Part shown: piece by piece, positions 27,021 through 36,289 of the stretch
Layout of the letters: the number at the start of each line of letters is the position of its first letter
How positions within the stretch are numbered: position 1 is the stretch's first letter
DNA from: Formicarius rufipectus
Lineage: Eukaryota > Chordata > Aves > Passeriformes > Formicariidae
NCBI GenBank assembly: GCA_013399695.1
Contig: VXAU01000691.1
Span: forward strand, 1,952,992 to 2,016,991
Length of the DNA: 64,000 nt
Direction: 5' to 3'
Translations under genes and position numbers: made by a program
The notes under the pieces: model-generated
Told to the model about the DNA's origin: nothing
Databases searched by the model: none
The model's input: the letters and a program-made list of their open reading frames with translations, nothing else

Positions 27021-30000
27021 CTGCAAACCACACCTGGGAGTTTCCTTATATCATTCCTTAAGGAATTATGTCCTTCAGGGTGGCACAAAGGTTGTCAGAC
27101 AGTCATTCCTTTCATGATTCCTCAGTGCAGTCCCCTGAACTCCTTGAAACCTTCACCAGGCAGCATTACAGGGTGTTCCATTGTCAACCTCTGTCAAACA
27201 TGTATCAAACACCAATGAAAACACATCTTTCCCAATTTATTACCTTTCATTGCTGCTACTCTCCCACAGCCTTTCAAATGCCACGTATCCGACAGGATAC
27301 AGCTCTTTCATTCATCTGTGTTTGATGATGTAGAGAGCCTTTACCTTTTTATTTCTTATAAATGTTATATTTGCTTCTATTTTCACTTTGTTGCAATCTG
27401 GATTTTACAGTGAGTATAAAAGCCAGCATGGAGTTCCATGAACACTGCCAGCTTGTGGCTTTTTTAGTTTCCAGAATGTGTGGTTATTGCAAAGGGGGAT
27501 GTTCTGGGACCTCATTAATGACACCTCTTTTTTTTTCACCTTACTAAAACCCTCAGAACATGAGATTTGCATGCAGAGATTTTGATGGAGTGGATATTTG
27601 AGTCTTTTTTTCTTTATACCATTTTTGTATTCAAATAAGACAAAGCCCTGAAAGAAGAAATCATGTGTGAAGCAAAGACTGGTTAATGAGAAAAAGGAGC
27701 AAGCACGAGGTAGCAGTGAGCAGAAAAAGTGGATTTCTGTCAGAGGTTTTATAAGCACTGAGTTTCTGTGAGCAACCAGTGATTCTTATTGCAGTGGAGC
27801 TGATATACTGTCAGTTGTCATTATTAATAAAAAGAGTTATAAATTACTTGGCTGAAGTGCAGAGTCTGTATTACTAAAGTCAATGGGAGCACATGTCAAT
27901 TCCTTAACATCCCATAGCACATAGTTCCGGATTCACAAGGCAGAAAAGTTAATTTTTCTCCTGTTATTTTTGGAGAAGGACTGTGTGTACCCTATATGTC
28001 ATTTAAACATTTTACATCTTTAATTTGTCATTCTCTAGTGTAGAGATAGGGTCAAAGAGGACTCTTTCTGCTGTCTTCTTCCAGGCACTGTGTAACATAG
28101 CAGAATTTCATAGTTTGTATTACTTATGAGTCCAGTTAGGCTGCTATTACCACTCTGACATTCAAACAATATTTAAAATTATTATATCAATATTATTTAT
28201 AAGGTCAGGCATGTCACAGTTATATTTTTATTAAAATTAAAGACATCACTGCTGTAGGGTAATAAGCTTTTAGATTGCTTAATGTCATTTAAGGGCACAT
28301 ATAATTGTGGTCTATGGTACTTACACTGGAAATATTATCTTCGTGTTAGGCTTAAAAAAATGCTTTCTCTGATTAACATAAATTTTTCCAGATCTATCAA
28401 TATATCACCATTAGCTGGAGAAATTTGGTTCTCCTGTAAGATATCTATTGCACAGCTCTTCTGTATATTGGTTCCAAGAGCTGCACTTTTGGAGTATCTT
28501 TTACTCCATCTCTTCTGACATATAATTAGGGTAAATAATTTTTGGAGACACAGACTGTGTTTGTGACAAAGGTGGGAGTCTTGGGTTCCATTCCTTCACC
28601 TTCAAGAGCTGTCAATTCTCCCACAACCTTATTAAGATAACCAATTTTTTCCTCCTGAAGGAGCTTCGTGTAATTGCATTGTTTCATGCAGTAATGGGAG
28701 ATGTCTGAGGGAAGAGCTGGTCATTGCACCACCCAGAAATCAATCCGTCAGTAGTTTTGGACTGCCCAAATTAACATGCTGTCCAAGTGAGCATATCTTA
28801 ATGAACTGACATAGTCAGGTATGAAATGTGCATGTTTCTGCCAGGGCAAGACATAGCTAGAGCCCAACATCTGACTCGAGAGCATAATTGTCTTTTAAAT
28901 CTATTACAGTTGGGAAAACCCATTTGAGTAGGGAATTAAAACATAAGTAACAGCTGTTTTTAAGTGGAGGCTGTCATTTTCAGTGTGTCCTATTTGTCAT
29001 GGATAAAGCAGTAAGCACTTCTCTCATGAGGAACAAATAGCCTTTTTTTCACCTTTATCTTAGCTAATCCATGACTCATGGATCCTGATCTCATTTATTT
29101 ATACTGACGATGTTTATACAAAGAATATTAAAAATCTTAATGTTGTAAATTAAATGTATAATCTATTACTTCAATTTTATCAACAAAATTAATCCAAGGT
29201 GTGTTTGCACCACTTTGAACAATTGCATGGCTGAAAATATACAAATTTTCCACTCTTCACTGGAAAAGAGTCCAGCTCAGTTCCATGGTTCCAGCTTAGG
29301 ATTTCAAGGGTAATAGTAAGAAATACGTTGTAAGGGTGCAAAAGCAACTGAAATTCAGTGTCTTCTCAGAGGAGAGCTGGGCTTAGAAGGCTTCTGCTTC
29401 CTCCTGGAATGAGATCATTGATAAATATAGGGGTGGATCTCTTTACTGCACCTCAAGTGTGGCTTCATGGTGACACTTGGGTCACCCAGGGCACAGGGAA
29501 ATTTTCCTTTCTCTTTAATATCCTGCTGAGAAGCAGTTTCTGGGGTTGAGGCCAAGACAGACAGGGCACTAAAAAAAACCAGGATCTGCAAACACAACTC
29601 CCCTCAGATTGACTAATGCTGTCTCATAGGCTGTGCAATAAATTGGACCTATTTTTTTTTATTTGCTTTTCTTTTTAACTTTTGCTACATATGTTCCAAT
29701 TTCAATTCATTTAGTGGGCTGACATTAAAGTAGTTTAATCTCTTAGGTTTGTTCCCATGATAGGAATATGTTGGTTTTCAGTGTGGTTGCTGATTTACAA
29801 GCACTAAGCAAGAAGTTGTTATACTACTAATAGCTCTCAAATGAAAAAAAAAAAAAAAAACCAAACCATACTGAATTACTTTTCAACAGTGAGTTGCTTT
29901 TCTACGTCTTCTAATTTAATGTTTGAGCAAAGTTGCAATCAGAAAATGGAATTACTGTCCTGGACTGAGAAAGATATAAAATCAATACTTGTAACAGTTA

Positions 30001-30825
30001 TTGCTAACCATGTAGTGCTTATAGATTTAAATATAGAAACAGTTCATTCTGTGGTATTTACCAGTGTCAGAGCCAAGAGAATTCCACAAGCAGGAAAACA
30101 GTGGGTGACTGATAATAAAGCCACAGATACCTGATGCTTTGTAATATTGCTGATGTGGTTGAACAAGGAATATAATTGTACAATACAGAAATCGAAAAAT
30201 AACTACAAATAAAAATAAAAAGCTCCATCTAAGATTCCCTGGCAGAGCTTTAACCTATAAACACACTGAATCCACTCACTGCAGTTCAAGGCATACAACT
30301 GTGGTTCAAACTTTTGAATAGCCTTATGAAGTAATAACAGGAAGCATATTTCTTGAGTAGAGCAGAGGCCCAGTTTGAAACATCTGTAAATCCAAATGCA
30401 ATTTGCTAAAAATGGGTCTGCTTGATTTTTAAAAGCATAAGGTTAAAAAGCAGCTATTACACCCTGCATTGCATAAAAATGCAAATACAATGTGCTGAAT
30501 ACAGTAGGTAAGATCTTGGCAGAGCTTTCACTGACTTCATCAGTTTTGATGCTGAGAATTTTGTTAGTGGCTCTAATCAGATGATTCACATTATTGCTCT
30601 CTGTAGCAATAACACAGAGTGCAGGAGATAACCAAATCTGGCATAGATGCAAGTTATATTTACTGGTGGTATGTCTCTGCTTTTAGCACTTTGCTGTAAT
30701 GGCTTGATCATTAGGTCATAATGATTTGAATTAAAAAAATCCCTGTAAACAGCTTTGTGTGCAGCTTTCAATGCAATTTAAGTGACAGTGCCAAACTCCC
30801 GGGGTTTGTCACGGGCAGAAGAAAA
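27021..30825. other. Non-coding sequence, no gene seen
   Basis: AT-rich sequence without recognisable exons, RNA genes or repeat families. A 17-A run lies at 29844-29860. Confidence 0.6.
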
Positions 30826-30960
30826 CTAACTGTAAACAATTATGAGATTCACAGAGAAAAGGATGATTAACTCTGCTTCCCTCTCCAGAATTATTTTCCT
30901 GCAAATAGAACCAGCTCCTCTGAGCATTATAAATCCCAGGAAAGGTGAGGCAGCTCTCTG
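30826..30960 (+). promoter_or_regulatory. Candidate TATA-type promoter
   Basis: A textbook TATAAAT lies at 30928-30934, with pyrimidine-rich, initiator-like sequence (ctctctg) at 30954-30960, the usual 25-30 bases downstream. Upstream, TGTAAACA at 30831-30838 fits the forkhead (FOX) consensus and is followed by AATTATGA. GATTAAC at about 30865-30871 resembles an HNF1 or homeodomain half-site. A GC-richer leader and a strong splice donor follow in the right order (next entry). Each motif is visible in the sequence. Calling it an active promoter, and any link to endodermal factors, is inference. There is no CpG island, so it would be a tissue-restricted rather than housekeeping promoter. Confidence 0.35.
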
Positions 30961-31113
30961 TTAGATCCAGCAGCCAGTGAGCCAGCTCTGCCCAGCTCAG
31001 CTCCCCTTGGGAGCATCCTGCTGCTCCTCTCCCTGTGTGCAGCAGCCAATTAGGAGCTGATGAAAAGACAAATTTTCCAGCAGGCAGGTATCACAAGAAT
31101 GCCTAACTAGGAG
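30958..31113 (+). other. Candidate first exon (leader) ending at a consensus splice donor
   Basis: About 155 bases downstream of the TATA box are clearly GC-richer than the surroundings and end at GAG followed by GTAAGT (31114-31119), a near-ideal donor. A weaker GTATCA donor lies at 31088. The first ATG (31060) opens a 16-codon frame that stops at 31110, three bases before the donor, so the leader would be non-coding or carry an upstream ORF. Another frame contains a hydrophobic run (ILLLLSLCAAA, encoded at about 31015-31047) that resembles a signal peptide but has no ATG and soon stops, so it is probably chance. I cannot name the gene. A long non-coding RNA first exon is equally possible. 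Confidence 0.3.
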
Positions 31114-31119
31114 GTAAGT

Positions 31120-33470
31120 CCTCAGAGAAGAAGAATATTCCTCCTCGAGTCTGAGAACACTGTCCTTTTATCCTGCTCAGGTTTCTAGCCTGGAAAGCTC
31201 TCCTAGGACTGGAAGTGAGCTACCACACTGTTTAATCCCATCACCAAAGGAACCTGCACAATCACAAGATCCAGGTTTTTAACTACTGTCCTGTCTATCC
31301 AGTGAAATATCTGCCCAGAGATTCCTTGTTTTGTGTTTTAAAGAAATTATCCAAGAAGGAAAAAGAGATGTAGGGGAAAAATAGTGTAATGTTTAGAACG
31401 TGAGTGCTTTTGATAAGAGAAGTCAATCAAGATTCATTCCTGGAGTTTTTCAGGAATGCAAATACACTACAAATTGTACCAAGAGAGTTAAAATGAAAAT
31501 CCACATGAGAAACAAAAGAATAAAGCTTCATGTAAAAAAAAAAATGTCTTATCTATTATAGATAGACATGTAATCTGCAAAATCCTGATGATGGTCAAAC
31601 CCCTCCTGACATCTTCCAGGTGGAAGAACAGATAATCATCTCTGCTCTTTTATCTTGGTTCTGCAGTGGTGCCCCAGAGCCATGTGAGAAGTCTACAGAA
31701 CACCAGTGAACTTTCTGCTTGCATGATCAGTTGGAAATCCATCTCCTGTTCCCTTTGATATTTCTTTGTGTAGTGTTTGTACAGAACAACGAGGCGAAAG
31801 GTGCAGGTTTTGTGTTCAACTATTCCCTTCCTCATTATGCAGCCAAGCAGGGCACGGGGAGTTAACTTCAGATTGCACCCTTAATGACAAGAACACCAAA
31901 AAATAGATCTCAAGGAGAAAAAGGTTCTTTAAATTGTTTAAGTATATAGGTATGATCCATTTTCAAGCAAAGCTGTTGAAGTAAATAGAGAAATTTAAAT
32001 TGAAAATTTAAATATGTAATAATCCTATTGAATTTCTGTTGATTATAGGGTTTGATTAAGAATTTGTATTCGATTAGGATATTTACCTTTAATGGATGAT
32101 TTTGTCATTGATATAAAAAAGAGTTGAAGACCATGTTTCCCTGATGTTGAATAGAACTCTGTATACAATACAATCAAGGCCAACATGAAATACAACCTGA
32201 GACATTGACCAATGCATAAATATATAAAAATATATTTGTTCCTATGGGATTCAGTACATTGATCTCTGCTATTTGAGATTTCTTAGATAGGCAAGTGAAA
32301 AATAATCCTAAGAATACCTGGAAATAGTAAAACCATAAAATACACAAGTTAAATGAGAAAATTAATATATTCCTGGGTGAGTCTTTGAGATGGGAGTTAA
32401 GAATAGTGTAACATTTGACATTAAAATTGCATGATGAATTAGGTTAATTAACTGGAAAAGTTAATAATCTCCAGAGCTCTGTAGCTTTCAGAAAGGGAGA
32501 TGATAAAGAATATCTGAAAAACTACAATTCCTTATCCGTGCAGGTGTCTCAGTGGAGCCACAGAGAATTCTGTGCTGGGCTGGTTTTCCAAATGTGTTGT
32601 AGTTGTTGTTGCTGCTGCTATTATTATTATTAATAATAACAGTTACAGAAACCTCTAAACTACTTTTTCATTCACAGCCATTTTAACATGCAGCTTGATT
32701 ATTCATAGGAACAATGTTGTAGTCTATTCTTCCCAAAAATATGCAGGAATTTCACATTGATCTTTACTCATATCTATGAGTTTAACATGTGCTGATATTT
32801 TCAACAGGTTGCTTTGTCACAAGAAATAGAATGGGTTGTATATTTATTTTTATGAATGACTTTGTTTTCAAATGCGGTAGGAGTCTTAAAAATCCCATAA
32901 AATTTTGTGAAAGACATATATTACCTTCTATCTTCATTTCACTAGTAGAATGAGGAATTAGAATCATGACTTTTTCCAACCTGGAAGATTTTTAACATAA
33001 AATTATTGTTGAGCCTTCAGTGTGGCTATTTGAAATAGAAACATTAATTTTCTTTCTGGGAAGTAAGAAACCAATACAATACCCACCCACATTCACTCCA
33101 GTTTGCAGTACCACCTTAGCAAGGATCAGGATAATAGCATTTAACTTTAGATGAGGAAAGAATTTGGGCAGGGGTGATGGTGTGGAGTAATGCATGTGAA
33201 CACTTAGCCTGGCAAAGCAATATTAGCACTGTTTGAAGGGTTTTTTGCTTCATACTACACTTTATCTACCTTCTCTTTGTCGTCCCTCACCTGCAGCAGA
33301 TGACAGGCCAAGCCACACTGGCACAGCACCCTGGTAGGAATGACATAAACTGGATTTGCTACTGTCACACAGTCAACTTCAGTCAACCCATCCCTCTGCA
33401 ATGAGATTTCTCGAAGAAATCCAAATAGGATGGCTGTCCTTGATCCGTGGTAAATTGACTGTGTGCTGTC
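31120..33470. other. Non-coding sequence, no exon recognised
   Basis: This would be intron if the upstream leader exon is real. It is AT-rich, with an A-run at about 31533-31544 and a triplet repeat at 32597-32639. Near 33.29 kb a minus-strand open frame ends in CTGCAG followed by GTGAGG, an acceptable donor, but the frame matches nothing I know and lies beside the GC-rich repeat island. Confidence 0.5.
32597..32639. repeat. Compound GTT/GCT/ATT triplet repeat with 16-bp palindrome
   Basis: GTTGTTGTT passes into GCTGCTGCT and then ATTATTATTATT. The end, 32624-32639, is a perfect palindrome centred on TTAA. The change of unit within one tract suggests stepwise mutation of an original triplet array. 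Confidence 0.85.
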
Positions 33471-33650
33471 TCTTCTGAAAAGGGGAGTGAAGGACATCTG
33501 GGAGTCACCTGTGCTGGTGAAGATGGCAGAGGAGTCAGAGAGAGATGCCCCACCATCCCACGTGGGGGATGTCACACCGCGTGCACTCTCTCAGCCTCCT
33601 GATTGTCCCCACCGTGGAACAAGCACACTGAGAGTCTGTGGGCTCTCCTC
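33471..33650. other. Left edge of a GC-rich island
   Basis: Composition changes from AT-rich to GC-rich at about 33.48 kb. No gene or named repeat is recognised here. The segment abuts the LTR-like element starting at 33651, and on family orientation it would lie beyond that element's 3' end. Confidence 0.4.
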
Positions 33651-33874
33651 TGTGTGGGTTGCCTTTGGCTGCCTGGTGTCCACCCAGCTGCTCTCACGCT
33701 CCCCCTCGTCCAGCACAGGGGAAAACACCATGAAGTAGCTGGTGGGTCAAGGTATAGACAAGGACATCACTTAACCAGTGACTGTCACAGACAGAGTCCC
33801 CATCATGGGTACAGGGATTATCTGCTCCTTCATGCTCGGCTGCAGAGGAATCTCTGCTCCAAGCATGGAGCATG
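33651..33874 (-). mobile_element. Avian LTR-like repeat, internally deleted copy
   Basis: The sequence from 33651 (TGTGTGGGTTGCC) through the 'GGTGTCCACCC', 'CTCCCCCTCGTCCAGC' and 'GTGACTGTCAC' segments matches, in reverse orientation, a repeat I recall as widespread in bird genomes, probably an endogenous-retrovirus LTR or LTR-adjacent segment. The same terminus and order occur at 62080. This copy lacks the AT-rich segment with the degenerate polyadenylation signal that the 62 kb copy retains. It passes instead into a 'GGAGCAG...CTCTGCAGCC' motif typical of the family's internal repeats. It then runs into the CTC tract. No viral protein is encoded. The family class is uncertain without a library search. 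Confidence 0.5.
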
Positions 33875-34050
33875 TCCTCCTCCTTCTCCTCCTCCTCCTC
33901 CTCCTCCTTCTCCTCCTCCTCNNNNNNNNNNNNNNNNNNNNNNNNNNNNNNNNNNNNCTCCTTCTCCTTCTCCTCCTCCTCCTCCTCCTCCTCCTTTTTC
34001 TCCTTCTTCTTCTCCTTCTCCTCCTTCTTCTCCTTCTCCTCATCCTCCTC
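33875..34050. repeat. CTC/CTT polypyrimidine microsatellite interrupted by a gap
   Basis: An imperfect array of CTC and CTT triplets runs from 33875 to 34050 and is purine-only on the minus strand. The 36 N inside it mean the true length is unknown. It creates long artificial poly-Leu, poly-Ser, poly-Pro, poly-Arg or poly-Glu frames, none of them genes. Mirror-symmetric polypurine/polypyrimidine tracts of this kind can form triplex (H-) DNA and are hard to sequence, which probably explains the gap. Confidence 0.95.
33922..33957. other. Assembly gap (36 N) inside the CTC tract
   Basis: Thirty-six N lie within the polypyrimidine array, so the copy number of the repeat cannot be read. Confidence 0.99.
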
Positions 34051-34690
34051 GCTTTGGACATGTTTTCCCAGAGTTTTCCCTGTGTGTGGAGGGACCATTA
34101 TGGGGCAGGATGGAAGTGTCTGTGCCCAGCACTGGGTGCCCCTGACCCCTCCTCACCCCACCCACACAGGGGATCCTGCAGGACCTCTCTGTGCCAGACC
34201 CACATCCCAGACAGACCCAGTGGCACCTCCCTTTGGCATCACACCTCGCACGTGTCCCCAGCAGTGCCAGCGCCTGCTGCCCGAGTTCCCTGAAGGTGCC
34301 AGAGGATGGGAGGTTTGTGGGGTGCCTGACACTGCCATGGGCACCTTCCCAGCTGACCTGCCACAAACCACACCTCATAAAAAGCCTGAAGAGCCTTGAT
34401 GAGCTCAAAACTCTGCCCTGGCACCTCTTCTGCCATGATGCCCACTCACAGTGGTTGTCATGCCAAGGCACAGTGACCCATCCTGACCACTGCCCAGGCA
34501 GGGACAGGGCTCTGCTGTGCCCAGCACCACAGAGAAAGCTGGGAATGGCAAGGTCCTGTCGACTCAGAGCCTGGGGAATGATGGAGCTGGAACATGGAGG
34601 GATGGCTGCAGGGCAAGGCAGCTCCAGCCCCTGGCATGGATCACACACAGGGTGCAGGATGGCATCAGGTTCAGGGACAAGCTCCACACG
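34051..34690. other. GC-rich segment, no gene recognised
   Basis: This segment is clearly GC-richer than the window average, poor in CpG, and composed of CCAGC, GGCA and CACAG words. It is open for long stretches in several frames at once, including a 229-codon minus-strand frame (34040-34729), which is expected from its low stop-codon density. I recognise no protein domain. It is sandwiched between a microsatellite and a minisatellite-like duplication, so it may be part of a repeat-rich insertion. Confidence 0.45.
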
Positions 34691-34888
34691 GAGCTGACGT
34701 GGCAGGATTGTGGGGTTCTTGGATCCCATCCCACACGGCCACAGAGCCCTTGGCCTTTCTCAGACACACAAGTTGACCCAAAGGCGTGAGAGTCGATGTG
34801 GCAGAATTGTGGGGCTCTTGGATCCCATCCCACACGGCCACAGAGCTCTTGGGCTCTCTTAGACACACCAACTGACCCAAAGGCTCTC
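34691..34888. repeat. Two-copy 99-bp tandem repeat
   Basis: The segment 34696-34785 recurs at 34795-34884 with an exact 99-base offset and about ten substitutions over 90 bases. Both contain GGATCCCATCCCACACGGCC. Because 99 is a multiple of three, both units stay open in the same minus-strand frame as a 33-residue repeat, but the substitutions are not obviously synonymous. The likely reading is a short minisatellite; only two units are present here. Confidence 0.95.
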
Positions 34889-35629
34889 CAAGCAAACAGC
34901 TCTTGGCAGGCCCTGGTTTGTCTCAGCTGCCACCAGCTCCCTGGCCCTCAGTTAGAATAATTATCATCACAGGATGATTTTTAACAAAAGGAAGGATCTA
35001 GGTACTATTACAGGAAATGCAATATATCAAGGGCCCCGTCTTACTGAAACTGCGGAAGAAATTAGGAGCAGATACTTTCCTGTGCTAATAAATAGTGTAA
35101 TTAAATAGGGTTTCTGGTTGGGAATTTCAGCATGGAAACTGGGAATTTATTTTGGTTTTGTATATGCTACAGGGAGGGAAAAAAGAACCACTGGTATGCA
35201 TTGCAGGAGTAACACACTGTAAGTTTTTTAAAAAATCACTGAGGTTTTGTAGTGACATGAGTAATACCATTATAAAGTTCTTAGTGAAAACTAAGTACTT
35301 TTGAAAGAACAGAAGGGAGAACGTAAGCACATATTAATATTGATGTTTGACTCGAATCTATTTTTGTTAGCAAGTCATAAGAAATGAATTGCTATGAAAC
35401 ACTGGAAGTTACAAACACTAGTGAGCAAGTAGGTTATTAATTGTATTTATTGGGGTGGAGAGATATTATGGGCAATAGAGAACAAAGGTTTTCATCCATA
35501 AAGAATGCATTGAGCTGCCTCCAGAGTGATTTAGTTAATTGATCTAAAAGAAGGTTGATTCATGATTAGCAAAAGGACAAATAAATCTCAATTTAAAGCT
35601 CTCAGAATGCAGTCGCTCAATAAACTGCA
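34889..35629. other. Non-coding sequence, return to AT-rich DNA
   Basis: Composition drops back to AT-rich at about 34.96 kb. No gene, RNA or recognisable repeat is seen. Confidence 0.6.
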
Positions 35630-36289
35630 TTAAGAAACACAACTAAAACACCTGTTAAGGAAGTTTGAGACCTTTCCTTGTTGATGGAAGCACAGTAGCT
35701 TTGAAAGGCTTTCACTTTCTTTATTACTTGAAATGGATTCATTTGCATGAGACTTTAATTCTGTTGGCACAAAACATTTGCCTGTTTGGTTTGTGTAGCA
35801 AAAAGAATTTTTATTTTTACTGTACCATGCAGGTGTGCGTTTGGATTGCCCAGGAAGTACAGAGGGGTCTCTTTTCCACTGTCTAAGGCCCACCAAGGGT
35901 CCCTCAGCCTGACACGCCAGACCTGGGGGAAGGTCTTTGGCAGGTTTCCTAACTGCTGAAAACATCATGTCGTGGAACTGCAAGAAGATGTAGATGATCT
36001 CACAGCAGCTTCTTGCTGGAGTGGCTGGGACCTGTTTCTGTCTCCTTCCCTGCCCCTTCAGCCACTCATTGTGGCCTTGAACAATGAGACTGAAAGTGCC
36101 CGTTGTCCTGCCTTTGTTCATCTGCCCTCCTTTTCCTTGGTGGCTACTCACACAACCAGGGGAATGAAACGTGGGAAGTGGCACCTTCTTCACAGCGGCT
36201 TTTGAAAGAGAATCGCTCACCCAAGAAAGGAACCCAGGAGGAAATGCCCCAAAGCACTGTAAACTGTGGGAGGCCTCTAGAAAATCCAC
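35630..36289 (-). other. Long open frame of unknown status
   Basis: A minus-strand frame stays open for 219 codons. The first codon at 36289 is GTG; the first in-frame ATG is at 36121 and would give 163 residues. The translation is mixed, Ser- and Lys-rich, with no signal peptide, membrane segment, zinc-binding pattern or familiar domain. I see no TATA box or clear splice signals tied to it. An open frame this long is mildly unexpected in DNA of this composition, but across 64 kb on both strands a single case can arise by chance. Confidence 0.1.

Noticed and set aside
33290..33500. Minus-strand frame ending at CTGCAG/GTGAGG, possible exon
   Set aside because: Plausible donor only; no acceptor, no known protein, and it borders a repeat island.
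33603..34399. Long poly-Pro, poly-Leu, poly-Ser, poly-Arg and poly-Glu frames
   Set aside because: They are translations of the CTC/CTT microsatellite and cross 36 N, so they are artefacts.
34040..34729. 229-codon minus-strand open frame
   Set aside because: It lies in GC-rich DNA where stop codons are rare, overlaps other long frames on both strands, and shows no domain or conserved motif.
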